DNA of 64,000 nucleotides, taken from Novosphingobium profundi. GTDB lineage: Bacteria > Pseudomonadota > Alphaproteobacteria > Sphingomonadales > Sphingomonadaceae. The notes under the pieces are model-generated. The model saw only the letters and a list, made by a program, of their open reading frames with translations. It made no database searches and was not told the origin of the DNA. The DNA is taken from assembly GCF_018491765.1 (NCBI RefSeq), contig NZ_JABWCU010000012.1:62001-126000 (forward strand), given 5' to 3'. Below, one piece after another: positions 49,484 through 58,648 of the stretch; positions within the stretch are counted from its first letter, which is position 1, and each line of letters starts with the position of its first letter. The translations under genes and the position numbers were made by a program.

Positions 49484-49753
49484 ATGGCTCGAGTTATTGA
49501 AGCCTACGTTGACGAACGAGGACATCTTCATACCTCCGCGTCGACGGCGATCGTCGCCGATATCGCCGCCATACTCGGGCGAGTGGGGGACGAAGGTGGC
49601 CTGACCAGCGGTGTTGCTGCGCTGATCCTCGAAAAGCGCGAGGCCATCGAAAAGGCCTTCGCCGATTTCGATCGCCTAACCGCCAACGGTGGAGAGGTGA
49701 TCGACGCCTCCGACCGTCTTCGCTGGCATGCGAGCGCCGACAAGCGCCTCTGA
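49484..49753 (+). CDS. Small protein of unknown function
   Basis: 89 residues starting MARVIEAYVDERGHLHTSAS, acidic and helical, with no signal or membrane helix. GGGAG lies 7 bases before the ATG. It follows an AT-rich gap with a cluster of GANTC sites, so it may be cell-cycle regulated. No family recognised. Confidence 0.7.
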   Translation: MARVIEAYVDERGHLHTSASTAIVADIAAILGRVGDEGGLTSGVAALILEKREAIEKAFADFDRLTANGGEVIDASDRLRWHASADKRL

Positions 49754-49914
49754 CGCACGGCGCGTTCGAATTGCGGGGTTGGCAGTCCCGAAGCGGGCTT
49801 ATTTGTTTCGTGTCCGTGCCGTTCTTCGTCGTGCGTGAGTCTCGCCACGGAGCGAATCCAAAGGTTTGTCCGCGCGAAGCCGTTTGAGGCCCGGCGCTGG
49901 ATGCGCTAGCTGTC

Positions 49915-51744
49915 ATGATTATGTCCGACGAATCCCCTGCAGATCGCTTCAAGTCCGCCCTTGCCGTCGCCTCGCGCGCCATTGCGAAGGACGATGCGAT
50001 CGAGGTCAACTGGACGGCCGACAGCCCCAGTTCCTCCGGCTCCCTGTTCCGCATCCCCATGCCCGGCCGCAACGTTCCGCTCGAGGCGGCGATGCGCGCG
50101 CGCGGCGACGCCGACCGTTTCGCGCTTCGCCTGCGTTACCACAACGACAAGGCGCACATGCGCGAGGCGCCCAGCGAGCCGGTCGCACGCGCATGCTACG
50201 ATGCGGTGGAGGCGGTGCGCTACGAGGCGCTGGGCAGCAACGCCTATGCGGGAATGCGCGCAAATCTTGCCGCGGCGATGGATGCGCGCATCGCGACCGA
50301 TCCCATTGCCCGCGCCGAAGCGCCCGACGAAGTGCCGATTGCGACCGCGCTTTCACTGCTCCTGCGTGAACGCCTGACGGGGGAGGACATTCCCGAGGTT
50401 GCCCGTCTCGGCGTCGACATGGTGCGCAACTGGATCGAGAGCAAGGCAGCGTCCGATTTCGACGCGCTTGCAGGTTCGATCGAGGACCAGGCCGCGTTCC
50501 AGTCGCTCTCGCTCGACATGCTCCAGCATCTCGAGCTGACCCGCATGGAACCGACGGATGTCCCGCCCGAGGACACCGACGATCTCGACGGCGATGAGGA
50601 GACCGAGGAAGACCAGCAGGGCGACGATGCCGGGGAAGAGCCGCAACCCTCCGAAATGGCGGCCGAGCCCCAGATGGGCGAGAACGAGGGCGAAAGCGAC
50701 GCCGAGGGTGACGCTTCGGACGACATGGAGGAAGGCCAGGAAGGTGACGAGGGCGAGGAGGGCATGATGCCCGTGCGCCCCAACCGCGCCTGGACCGACA
50801 TTCCCGCCGATTTCGACTACGCGGTGTTCACCGAGGCCTTCGACGAGGTGGTGAGCGCCTCGGACTTGTGCGACGAGGCCGAACTGACGCGTCTGCGCGC
50901 CTATCTGGACGCGCAGCTCAAGGGCTTGCAGGGCGTCGTCACGCGCTTGGCCAACCGCATGCAGCGCCGCCTCATGGCGCAGCAGAACCGCTCCTGGGAC
51001 TTCGATCAGGAGGAAGGAATGCTCGATGCCGCGCGCCTTGCCCGCGTGGTCGTCTCGCCCGGCCAGTCGCTCTCCTACAAGATCGAGCGCGACGTCGAAT
51101 TCAAGGACACCGTGGTCACGCTGCTGCTCGACAACTCGGGCTCGATGCGTGGAAGGCCGATCTCGATCGCGGCGATCAGCGCCGACGTGATGGCGCGAAC
51201 GCTGGAGCGCTGCGGGGTGAAGGTCGAGATCCTCGGCTTCACGACGCGCGCCTGGAAGGGCGGACAGAGCCGCGAGAACTGGCTTGCCAACGGCAAGCCG
51301 GCGCACCCCGGCCGCCTCAACGACCTGCGGCACATCATCTACAAGAAGGCCGACGAGCCCTGGCGCCGCGCGCGCAAGAACCTGGGCCTGATGATGCGCG
51401 AGGGCCTGCTCAAGGAGAACATCGACGGCGAGGCGCTGCTCTGGGCGCACGAGCGCCTGCTGGCCCGTCCGGAAGACCGCCGCATCCTGATGGTCATTTC
51501 CGACGGTGCGCCGGTCGACGATTCGACGCTCTCGGTGAACTCGGCGGGCTACCTCGAGGCGCACTTGCGCCGGGTCATCGAGTGGATCGAGAGCAAGTCT
51601 CCGATCCAGCTCGTCGCCATCGGCATCGGCCACGATGTCACGCGCTACTATCGGCGCGCGGTGACGATCATGGACGCTGAACAACTGGGCGGCACGATGA
51701 TCGAGCAGCTCGCCGGACTGTTCGAGGACGAAAAGAAGAAATAG
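49915..51744 (+). CDS. cobT: Cobaltochelatase subunit CobT
   Basis: 609 residues. The middle (about 205-285) is extremely acidic (Asp/Glu repeats), the linker typical of CobT. The C-terminal vWA domain has the metal-site [13 protein letters not shown] and [15 protein letters not shown]. CobT with CobS and CobN inserts cobalt into hydrogenobyrinate diamide for B12, but in non-B12 alphaproteobacteria CobS/CobT-like pairs can have other roles; no cobS or cobN is here. A second ATG at 49921 is possible. Confidence 0.92.
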   Translation: MIMSDESPADRFKSALAVASRAIAKDDAIEVNWTADSPSSSGSLFRIPMPGRNVPLEAAMRARGDADRFALRLRYHNDKAHMREAPSEPVARACYDAVEAVRYEALGSNAYAGMRANLAAAMDARIATDPIARAEAPDEVPIATALSLLLRERLTGEDIPEVARLGVDMVRNWIESKAASDFDALAGSIEDQAAFQSLSLDMLQHLELTRMEPTDVPPEDTDDLDGDEETEEDQQGDDAGEEPQPSEMAAEPQMGENEGESDAEGDASDDMEEGQEGDEGEEGMMPVRPNRAWTDIPADFDYAVFTEAFDEVVSASDLCDEAELTRLRAYLDAQLKGLQGVVTRLANRMQRRLMAQQNRSWDFDQEEGMLDAARLARVVVSPGQSLSYKIERDVEFKDTVVTLLLDNSGSMRGRPISIAAISADVMARTLERCGVKVEILGFTTRAWKGGQSRENWLANGKPAHPGRLNDLRHIIYKKADEPWRRARKNLGLMMREGLLKENIDGEALLWAHERLLARPEDRRILMVISDGAPVDDSTLSVNSAGYLEAHLRRVIEWIESKSPIQLVAIGIGHDVTRYYRRAVTIMDAEQLGGTMIEQLAGLFEDEKKK

Positions 51745-51745
51745 C

Positions 51746-52408
51746 ATGAACGTGACCGAGGCCGTCCTCAGCCGCCGTTCGATCCGCACCTATAGCGAGG
51801 AACCGGTCAGGCTCGAGGTCCTTCGCCGGGTGCTCGATACTGCGCGAATGGCGCCTTCGGGCTGCAACTTCCAGCCCTGGGAGGCAACCGTGCTGACTGG
51901 CGCGCCGCTGGCCGCGCTCCAGGCCAGGATGCTGGCGAGCGCACCGCAGGACCCGATCGAATACAGCTACTCCGAACCACAGAAGTCCGAAGTCTATCTC
52001 CCGCGTCTCCGGAGTCTGGGGGCTGCAATGTATGGCGCGATGGGGATCGCGCGCGCGGACAAGGCAGCGCGGGCGGCCTTCGCCGAGGCCAATGTGCGCT
52101 CTTTCGGGGCACCGGTCCTGCTGCTCGTCCACATCGATCGTCTCCACGCCGCGCCGCAGTGGGCCGACGTGGGCATGTGGCTCCAGACGATCATGCTTCT
52201 TTTGCGCGAGGAAGGGCTCGATTCCTGCCCGCAGGAGTGGATGAGCGACTACGGTCGTCTCATCAAGGATCACATCGGTGTGAGCGACGAGACGCACATC
52301 CTTTTTTGCGGCCTCGCCATCGGGCACGGCGATCGCGAGGCCCCGGTCAACACCTTCGCGCGCGAGCGCGTGCCGCTGGACGAACAGGTCCGCTTCGACG
52401 GCTTCTGA
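51746..52408 (+). CDS. Nitroreductase family flavoprotein
   Basis: 220 residues beginning VTEAVLSRRSIRTYSEEPV, the FMN-binding SRRSIR motif of the family, then LDTARMAPSGCNFQPW and a C-terminal GLAIGHGDREAPVNTFARERV. Likely an NAD(P)H-dependent oxidoreductase of nitroaromatics or quinones; the true substrate is unknown. Follows cobT by one base, so co-transcribed. Confidence 0.9.
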   Translation: MNVTEAVLSRRSIRTYSEEPVRLEVLRRVLDTARMAPSGCNFQPWEATVLTGAPLAALQARMLASAPQDPIEYSYSEPQKSEVYLPRLRSLGAAMYGAMGIARADKAARAAFAEANVRSFGAPVLLLVHIDRLHAAPQWADVGMWLQTIMLLLREEGLDSCPQEWMSDYGRLIKDHIGVSDETHILFCGLAIGHGDREAPVNTFARERVPLDEQVRFDGF

Positions 52409-52433
52409 CCGTCCGTTTGAAGGCATTGAAATC

Positions 52434-53339
52434 ATGATCGAGACGTACCTGTGGGTGCCGTTCACACTGGCGGCAGCGCTGGCGCAAGTCTTTCGCAACG
52501 CGTTCCAGTCGCGCCTTGCTGGCCGGATCGGCACGGCGGGCGGCACGCAGGTCCGCTTCGTCTACGGCCTTCCTTTCGGCGCCGCGCTGCTCGCGCTCTT
52601 CGTGGGTGTGACCGGGCAGGCCATTCCCACCATTCCGGCTGGTGCCTGGGGCTGGGCGGCGCTGGGCGGCGTGCTCCAGATCGCCGCCACGGCGCTGATG
52701 CTGGTGGTCATGGCCAAGCGCGACTTCGGCGTTGCCTATGCCTACATCAAGACCGAACCGGTGACAGTGGCCGTGCTCGGGCTCGTGCTGATCGGAGACC
52801 AGCTTGCGCCGCTCGGCTGGTTCGCGGTGATGGTGGTGACCGTGGGTGTGGTCCTCGCCTCGCTCAAGCCCGATCACGGGGCCGGAGCGCTCGCCGACTG
52901 GAAGTCGTTGCTGGTGGGGGTGACGAGCGGGGCGCTTTTCGGGCTCACCGCGATCTGCTTTCGCGCCTCGATCGGCGCGGTCGGCGAGGGCACCTTCATG
53001 ATGCGCAGCCTGCTGATCCTGGTCGCCTCGCTGGGCATCCAGACCCTGGTCATGGCAGTCTGGTTCGTCGTTCGTGACGCGCGGGCCTTCACCCAGTCCT
53101 TGCGCGAGTGGCGCCTCAGCGTGCCCGCAGGCGCGCTGGGGGCGCTCGCCTCGGCGGGCTGGTTCATCGCCTTTTCGCTGACCATGGCGGCGAACGTGCG
53201 CACGCTGGCGCTGATCGAGATGCCGGTTGTCGCGCTCGTCTCGCGCTATATGTCGGGGCGCTGGCTCACCTCGCGCGAATGGGCAGGCTTCATCCTGATC
53301 ACGATTGGTGTCAGCGTACTGATGATCGCGCACGCTTGA
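52434..53339 (+). CDS. DMT superfamily transporter
   Basis: 301 residues, about ten membrane helices in two EamA-type repeats; the second repeat ends AGFILITIGVSVLMIAHA. Substrate unknown. It is 25 bases after the nitroreductase gene and may share its operon. Confidence 0.88.
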   Translation: MIETYLWVPFTLAAALAQVFRNAFQSRLAGRIGTAGGTQVRFVYGLPFGAALLALFVGVTGQAIPTIPAGAWGWAALGGVLQIAATALMLVVMAKRDFGVAYAYIKTEPVTVAVLGLVLIGDQLAPLGWFAVMVVTVGVVLASLKPDHGAGALADWKSLLVGVTSGALFGLTAICFRASIGAVGEGTFMMRSLLILVASLGIQTLVMAVWFVVRDARAFTQSLREWRLSVPAGALGALASAGWFIAFSLTMAANVRTLALIEMPVVALVSRYMSGRWLTSREWAGFILITIGVSVLMIAHA

Positions 53340-53373
53340 CTGTACGCGTCGCCTGCCTAATGCCGCTGGCATC

Positions 53374-54825
53374 ATGACCGATCTTCCCGCACTTACGCTG
53401 TTCAACAGCCTGACCCGCCAGTTGGAACCCTTCCAGCCCGTCCACGCCGGCGAGGCGAAGGTCTATACCTGCGGGCCGACGGTCTACAATTACCCGCATA
53501 TCGGCAACATGCGCGCCTATGTCTTCGCGGACATCCTCGGGCGAACGCTCAGCCATCGCGGCCTCAAGCTCACCCACGTCATCAACATCACCGACGTCGG
53601 CCACCTGACCGACGATGGCGATGCGGGCGAGGACAAGATGGAGAAGATGGCGGCGCAAAAGGCCCAGTCGATCTGGGACATTGCCCGCCACTACACCGAG
53701 GCCTACTGGGCGGACATTCAGGCGCTGAACATTCGCCAGCCCGCGCATTGGTCGATCGCGACAGATTATGTCGAGCAGATGATCGACTTCGCGAAGGAAA
53801 TCGCGCCCAAGCATTGCTACGAACTCGAGAGCGGGCTTTACTTCGACGTTTCGACCGTGGCCGATTACGGTCGGCTTGCGCGTGCCGTCACCGAAGAGGG
53901 TGAGGGGCGCATCGAGGCGGTCGAGGGCAAGCGCAACGCGGCCGATTTCGCGATCTGGCGCAAGACGCCCGCAGGCGAGACGCGCCAGATGGAATGGGAT
54001 TCGCCCTGGGGCAAGGGGGCGCCTGGCTGGCACCTGGAATGCTCGGTCATGTCGGGCAAGCTGCTGGGCTTTCCGTTCGACATTCACACCGGCGGCATCG
54101 ATCACCGTGAGATCCACCACCCCAACGAGATCGCGCAGAATCAGGCGTTCTGCTGCACCAACGGTCTCGACGTGCCCGCCAATTCGGGCGCGAAGGTGTG
54201 GATGCACAACAATTTTCTGGTCGAACGCTCGGGCAAGATGAGCAAGTCCTCGGGAGAGTTCCTGCGCCTTCAGTTGCTCATCGACAAGGGCTACCACCCG
54301 CTCGGCTACCGCATGATGTGCCTTCAGGCGCATTATCGCTCGGAACTGGAGTTTTCCTGGGATGGGCTCGGCGCGGCGCTCACGCGCCTCAAGCGCATGA
54401 TCATGGCGGCCGAACGGCTCACGGACGTGCCGGCCGGCGAACCCGTGCATCCCAAGCTCGCGCCCATGATCGAGACGTTCGAGAAGGCGCTCGCCGAGGA
54501 CCTCAACACCCCCGTCGCATTGACTGCGCTCGAGGATGTGCTGGCGGCCAAGAAGGTCGACCCTTCCGCCAAGCGGGCGGTGGTGGAGATGATGGACGCG
54601 GTCTTCGGACTTGGCCTGTTCGAGACCGGGCGGGAAGACTTGCGCCTGCGCCCGGTTTCGGTCGCGATCGACGAAGCGGAGATCGAGGCGGTGCTCGAGC
54701 GGCGCAAGCAGGCCCGGATCGAAAAGGATTTCGCCACCTCCGACACGCTGCGCGACGATCTCGCGGCAAAGGGTGTCGAGGTCATGGACGGCGATCCGCT
54801 CGGCTGGGAATGGAAGTTGGCCTGA
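53374..54825 (+). CDS. cysS: Cysteinyl-tRNA synthetase
   Basis: 483 residues of class I aaRS. Zinc-site Cys in YTCGPTVYN, HIGH-type motif PHIGNMRAY, and the KMSKS loop in SGKMSKSSGEF; the family HEIHHPNE is also seen as REIHHPNEIAQ. Attaches cysteine to tRNA-Cys. Starts ATG 53374; single gene. Confidence 0.97.
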   Translation: MTDLPALTLFNSLTRQLEPFQPVHAGEAKVYTCGPTVYNYPHIGNMRAYVFADILGRTLSHRGLKLTHVINITDVGHLTDDGDAGEDKMEKMAAQKAQSIWDIARHYTEAYWADIQALNIRQPAHWSIATDYVEQMIDFAKEIAPKHCYELESGLYFDVSTVADYGRLARAVTEEGEGRIEAVEGKRNAADFAIWRKTPAGETRQMEWDSPWGKGAPGWHLECSVMSGKLLGFPFDIHTGGIDHREIHHPNEIAQNQAFCCTNGLDVPANSGAKVWMHNNFLVERSGKMSKSSGEFLRLQLLIDKGYHPLGYRMMCLQAHYRSELEFSWDGLGAALTRLKRMIMAAERLTDVPAGEPVHPKLAPMIETFEKALAEDLNTPVALTALEDVLAAKKVDPSAKRAVVEMMDAVFGLGLFETGREDLRLRPVSVAIDEAEIEAVLERRKQARIEKDFATSDTLRDDLAAKGVEVMDGDPLGWEWKLA

Positions 54826-54896
54826 ACGCCCGGCCGGGATGGCGCGTTGCCTGGGCCGGTTCGCCCCGGACGCTGACCGGCATGCAGAAAACGCGC

Positions 54897-54925
54897 TTGA
54901 AACCGGTGCGCATCGGGTTCGTTAT
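54897..54925 (+). promoter_or_regulatory. Possible promoter of the hydroxyacid dehydrogenase gene
   Basis: TTGAAA (54897-54902) and CGTTAT (54920-54925), 17-base spacer, about 48 bases before the GTG start. Confidence 0.4.
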
Positions 54926-54972
54926 CGGAGGCAAGACCTTTTGCCTGCCACCGCCAGCCCGATGGATGATCC

Positions 54973-55923
54973 GTGACCCGCGCTCTCGTACATGCCCGTT
55001 TCCGCCCCTTTCTCGAAGCTGACGTGCCCGAAGGGGCCGAACTGGTCTGGTACGAGGATGCAGACCAGTTTCGCGACACGGTTTCGACGTGCCCAGTGGT
55101 CTGGCCCGACGTCACGATCAAGGCCGCCGCACGCGAAGGGCTTGCCAAGGCGATAGGGGCGGGCAGCGGCCTTGCCTGGTGCAGCGTAATGTCGTCGGGA
55201 GTGGACTGGCTGCCGCTCGATCGCCTGGCTAGAGGGGGAATCGCGCTGACCAACGGAGCCGGGCTTCACGCGCACAGCGTGGCGGAGTTCGCCGTGCTTG
55301 GCATGCTCTCGCTCAACAAGAAATGGCGCACGATCCTGCGTGCGCAGGATCGGGGGGAGTGGCTCGTGCAGCCTCCGGGGCGCGAGGAACTTCTCGATGC
55401 GCGGGTGCTCGTGATCGGCGCTGGTGAGATCGGGCAGCGCCTTCGCGCGATTCTCGAAGCGTTCGATGCAAAGGTCACTCTGGCCCGGCGTACGGCGCAA
55501 GGGAGCGACCTTGGTGAGGACCAATGGCGCGCCGTTCTGGGCGAATTCGATTGGGTGGTGCTCGTCGTGCCCTCGACGCTTGAGACCAGGAGCATGTTCG
55601 GAGCCGAGGAACTTGCGGCGATGAAGCCCGGAGCCGGGCTCGTGAACATCGCGCGGGGCAATGTCGTGGTGCAGGAGGCGCTCGTCGCGGCGCTTTCCTC
55701 GGGGCATCTGGGCAAGGCCTATCTCGACGTCACCGATCCCGAACCGTTGCCCGAGGGGCACCCGCTCTGGGGGTTCGATAACGTCGAGATCTCCATGCAT
55801 TGTGCGGGGCTGGCCCAGGATAGCCTGCTGCGCCGCGCGGCGGCCCGCTTCGCCGGTAACCTTGCAAGGTTCATCGCGGGCGAACCGCTGATGCATCAGG
55901 TGGACTACGCAAGGGGCTATTGA
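54973..55923 (+). CDS. D-2-hydroxyacid dehydrogenase family protein
   Basis: 316 residues. A Rossmann loop LVIGAGEIGQRL (GxGxxG), the conserved Arg in NIARGNVV, Glu in DVTDPEPLPEGHPLW, and a His in SMHCAGLAQDS that replaces the usual HIAG. It reduces 2-keto acids or their relatives with NAD(P)H. Starts with GTG 54973. Function not determined from sequence. Confidence 0.9.
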   Translation: MTRALVHARFRPFLEADVPEGAELVWYEDADQFRDTVSTCPVVWPDVTIKAAAREGLAKAIGAGSGLAWCSVMSSGVDWLPLDRLARGGIALTNGAGLHAHSVAEFAVLGMLSLNKKWRTILRAQDRGEWLVQPPGREELLDARVLVIGAGEIGQRLRAILEAFDAKVTLARRTAQGSDLGEDQWRAVLGEFDWVVLVVPSTLETRSMFGAEELAAMKPGAGLVNIARGNVVVQEALVAALSSGHLGKAYLDVTDPEPLPEGHPLWGFDNVEISMHCAGLAQDSLLRRAAARFAGNLARFIAGEPLMHQVDYARGY

Positions 55924-55978
55924 GACGGGCCACAGGCCCGTGCACCCGGTGAAGCCCGCGCCCTGGCGCCCGATTACC

Positions 55979-56380
55979 TCAGACGTCTTCGAGTAGGAGC
56001 ATCTCGATCTCGAGGCTCATCTGCGGCTCGGGCCCATTGACGTGCTCGATGCCGCGAAGTGTCGAATCGGCCACGAGATGGCCGGCGATCGCGAATTCGT
56101 GTTCGGGCAGCGCCTCCACGAAAGCCTCGCCGTCGACCAGCGCGTCCTCTCCGGTGAAGGAGAGGGCGATGGTGTGGCGCGCGCCGGAGAAGGTTGCGCT
56201 CGCCCAGGGACGTTCGCCATGGCGCAGGAATTCGGCCCGGGGACCGGCCAGTTGCAGCACTTGCGTGACGATCTGAAGCCAGGGGCCCCGGCGTGCACCG
56301 GTGCGGGTCCGGGCAGGGCCCTCGTTCTTGACGGGGAGCGTGGCGGGCTTGGCGGCAGGGTTAACGAGATCAACGAACAT
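55979..56380 (-). CDS. Conserved protein of unknown function
   Basis: 133 residues from ATG 56380. Contains an N-terminal basic stretch and TFSGARHTIALSFTGEDAL, EALPEHEFAIAGHLVAD and an acidic end LEIEMLLLEDV, an all-beta look. Partly overlaps (11 bases) the upstream HTH-like gene, so they form a unit. Not recognised. Confidence 0.75.
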   Translation of the reverse strand: MFVDLVNPAAKPATLPVKNEGPARTRTGARRGPWLQIVTQVLQLAGPRAEFLRHGERPWASATFSGARHTIALSFTGEDALVDGEAFVEALPEHEFAIAGHLVADSTLRGIEHVNGPEPQMSLEIEMLLLEDV

Positions 56381-56573
56381 GGATGGTGTTCTCCGCAGTG
56401 GCGGCAAGATAGCCGGTCATGAAGCCTTCGATGCGCTTGGTCATTGCCGCGCGCGGTTCGCGCCCATTGCGCAAGTCGCTTACCAGCCGTGGATCGCCCA
56501 CGGACAGGCGGCCGAACTTGGTCCGCGACATCCGGGTCGTCCGGAGAAAGCGTTCGATCTGGCAGATCAACAT
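56370..56573 (-). CDS. Short HTH-like DNA-binding protein
   Basis: 67 residues. IERFLRTTRMSRTKFGRLSVGDPRLVSDLRNGREP looks like a helix-turn-helix of a small regulator. It overlaps the next gene by 11 bases. It is divergent from the S24 repressor gene, and a GTTC-N7-GTTC box lies in the gap between them. Confidence 0.75.
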   Translation of the reverse strand: MLICQIERFLRTTRMSRTKFGRLSVGDPRLVSDLRNGREPRAAMTKRIEGFMTGYLAATAENTIHVR

Positions 56574-56635
56574 GAAGGGCTCTTCCCTTTCTTCTTCGAG
56601 GTGGGGGGATTGCTTGGCGAAATTCCTTAACTGAT

Positions 56636-56650
56636 GTTCATGCTATGTTC
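56636..56650. promoter_or_regulatory. LexA-type SOS box
   Basis: GTTCATGCTATGTTC matches the alphaproteobacterial LexA consensus GTTC-N7-GTTC exactly. It lies in the 128-base gap between the divergent HTH-like gene and the S24 gene. Location and match are seen; repression by LexA is inferred. Confidence 0.65.
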
Positions 56651-56701
56651 CTTTTCAAATCCTACTTGTCTAGGAAAAATCCTTCGGCTATGGATTACAT
56701 T

Positions 56702-57349
56702 ATGGCAAGCGATCCCGTCCGCACCCGACTTCTCGAACTGGCCGAGGCGCGCGGTGCGAGCCTTTCCGCGCTTTCGCGGATGCTCGGCAAGAACCCTAGC
56801 TATCTTCAGCAGTTCATCCGGAAGGGCAGCCCGCGCAAGCTGGAAGAAGTCGACCGAGCGGCGCTGGCGCGTTTCTTTCGCGTGAGCGAGCAGGAGCTTG
56901 GTCGGCCGGAGGAATTTTCCTTACCCGGGAGCGGCAAGGGCGATTCCGATTGGGTCGCCGTTCCACGCCTCTCGCTCGGAGCCTCGGCGGGGCCGGGTGC
57001 CGTGGATTCGCAGGAGGTCGCGTTCGATTCGCTGCGCTTTTCCGCGCGCTGGTTGCGCGCGATGGGCTTGCGTGCCGATCGTCTCGCGGTGATCGAGGTG
57101 CGGGGCGACTCGATGGAGCCGACCTTGCGCGACGGCGACGAGATTTTGGTCGATCGCGAGACGCGCCGACTTCAAGACGGGATTTGCGTTGTGCGGCTCG
57201 ACGATGTCGTGCTGGTCAAGCGCGTCGAGATGGGGCGCTCGGGCCGGGTCTACCTGCGCAGCGACAACCCGGCCTACCGCCTGATCGAATGCGCCATCAC
57301 GGACCTGTCGGTGATCGGCCGAGTGGTCTGGAAGGGCGGGCGCATCTGA
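56702..57349 (+). CDS. S24-type self-cleaving repressor (CI/LexA-like)
   Basis: 215 residues. An XRE-type HTH (about 15-60, LSALSRMLGKNPSYLQQFI) precedes a serine-lysine peptidase domain with Ser137 in RGDSMEPTLRDGDEILV and Lys173 in DVVLVKRVE. Ala96-Gly97 in GASAGPGAV is a fitting autocleavage site (36 residues between Ser and Lys, 41 before Ser). The start 56702 is chosen because a TTGTCT-N17-TATGGA promoter-like pair (56666-56694) would give a leaderless message; ATG 56690 is the alternative. An SOS box lies upstream. Confidence 0.85.
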   Translation: MASDPVRTRLLELAEARGASLSALSRMLGKNPSYLQQFIRKGSPRKLEEVDRAALARFFRVSEQELGRPEEFSLPGSGKGDSDWVAVPRLSLGASAGPGAVDSQEVAFDSLRFSARWLRAMGLRADRLAVIEVRGDSMEPTLRDGDEILVDRETRRLQDGICVVRLDDVVLVKRVEMGRSGRVYLRSDNPAYRLIECAITDLSVIGRVVWKGGRI

Positions 57350-57431
57350 TTCGCGCTTGGTGCATGCGTCCAGGTCGCGTCAGGTCGGGGCATGGTTGCA
57401 TTCGCGGGGCGGGCGAGTCATGTCGGCAGGC

Positions 57432-58112
57432 ATGACCGAAACGACCCAGCCCATGCGCGTCGGGATCATTCCCGTTACGCCGCTCCAGCAGAACTGCTCG
57501 CTCCTGTGGTGCACCAAGACGATGCGTGGCGCGCTCGTCGATCCCGGTGGCGAATTGCCCAAGCTCAAGCAGGCCCTCGAAAGCACGGGCGTCACGCTCG
57601 AGAAGATTCTCGTGACCCACGGCCATCTCGACCATTGCGGTCAGGCGGGCGTCCTCGCCAAGGAGATGGGCGTGCCGATCGAAGGGCCGCACGAAGACGA
57701 TCGCTTCTGGATCGCGCAGCTTGATGATGACGGTCCGCGCTGGAACATGGAGGCGCACACCTTCGAGCCCGATCGCTGGCTCGAAAACGGCGATACCGTG
57801 ACGGTGGGCGAGCTCGTGCTCGACGTCGTCCACTGCCCCGGGCACACGCCGGGGCACGTCGTGTTCCACCACGCGCCGAGCCGTTTTGCGATGGTCGGCG
57901 ACGTGCTGTTCCAGAACGGGATCGGTCGTTGGGACTTTCCGCGCGGCAATTTGGAGGATCTCGTCAATTCGATCACCCAGCGGCTCTGGCCGCTGGGCAA
58001 CGACGTGACGTTCGTTCCCGGCCATGGGCCGGTCAGCACTTTCGGCGACGAGCGCAGGACCAATCCTTACGTGAGTGACGCGGCGCTCGCGCGGGGTTTG
58101 CCGATGAGTTGA
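57432..58112 (+). CDS. MBL-fold metallohydrolase (glyoxalase II-like)
   Basis: 226 residues. The metal motif is THGHLDHCGQ (HxHxDH), with a later His in HCPGHTPGHV, Asp in MVGDVLFQNGIGRWD and the last His in VPGHGPVS. Likely a thiolesterase of the GloB/YcbL family. Start ATG 57432 or 57420. Cytoplasmic. Confidence 0.92.
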   Translation: MTETTQPMRVGIIPVTPLQQNCSLLWCTKTMRGALVDPGGELPKLKQALESTGVTLEKILVTHGHLDHCGQAGVLAKEMGVPIEGPHEDDRFWIAQLDDDGPRWNMEAHTFEPDRWLENGDTVTVGELVLDVVHCPGHTPGHVVFHHAPSRFAMVGDVLFQNGIGRWDFPRGNLEDLVNSITQRLWPLGNDVTFVPGHGPVSTFGDERRTNPYVSDAALARGLPMS

Positions 58113-58125
58113 GCGGCCAGGCGCC

Positions 58126-58518
58126 TCAGAAGCGCCCGAGCGCGATCAGCACGGCGACGACTGCGAGGCCGAGCGAGATCAGCAGGCCGATGCCGAACCC
58201 GCCGGCGCGCAGCGGATTGATCGTCGTGCGATCCATCCCGAATCCATGCGCGATGCGGGCGACCATGTAGACCCCGCCCGCCAGCGCCAGCCAGGTGCCG
58301 CCCTTGCCGGTCAGTTCAATCGCTGCGACCAGCAGCAGAAGGAACGGCGTGTTCTCGATGAAATTGGCCTGTGCGCGCATGCGCTGCATGAGCAAGGGGT
58401 TGTCGCCGTCACCATGCAGGATGTGCTCCTTGCCCCGGATCTGGCCGATGCGAAGCCCCAGCCAGAGGTTTACCAGCACGGCGCAGGCGCATAGACAAAG
58501 GGTGGTTGGAAGTATCAT
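58126..58518 (-). CDS. MAPEG family membrane protein
   Basis: 130 residues with four predicted membrane helices (about 3-22, 50-72, 75-95, 108-128). The motif RMRAQANFIENTPFLLLLVA is the MAPEG signature, with glutathione-binding Arg/Asn. Function in bacteria is not well established. Convergent with the MBL gene. Confidence 0.93.
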   Translation of the reverse strand: MILPTTLCLCACAVLVNLWLGLRIGQIRGKEHILHGDGDNPLLMQRMRAQANFIENTPFLLLLVAAIELTGKGGTWLALAGGVYMVARIAHGFGMDRTTINPLRAGGFGIGLLISLGLAVVAVLIALGRF

Positions 58519-58570
58519 GGGTCCAATCGATCTCCTGAAGTCATCAACTTTACCCGATGATGACGAACGG

Positions 58571-58599
58571 CTTGCAACTCTCGCGAAATAGGGTATAGG
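58571..58599 (+). promoter_or_regulatory. Predicted promoter of rpmF-plsX-fabH
   Basis: CTTGCA (58571-58576) and TATAGG (58594-58599) with a 17-base spacer, the CTTG-type -35 seen in alphaproteobacteria. Transcription would begin near 58606, just before the leader hairpin. Confidence 0.5.
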
Positions 58600-58600
58600 C

Positions 58601-58648
58601 CCGCCTTCGCAAGCCGCCGGTCCGAAGACGGTCCCTGGCGGCCTTTTT
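58601..58648 (+). promoter_or_regulatory. Possible attenuator in the rpmF leader
   Basis: GCCGCC (58613-58618) and GGCGGC (58637-58642) followed by a T5 run (58644-58648) form a terminator-like hairpin just 33 bases before rpmF. CCGCCTTCG (58601-58609) can pair with CGAAGACGG (58623-58631) in a competing fold. Such an arrangement resembles a ribosomal-protein leader; inference. Confidence 0.5.

Noticed and set aside
49281..49604. A 107-codon plus-strand frame in the AT-rich gap
   Set aside because: No ribosome site or protein similarity, and it overlaps the better supported gene at 49484 in another frame.
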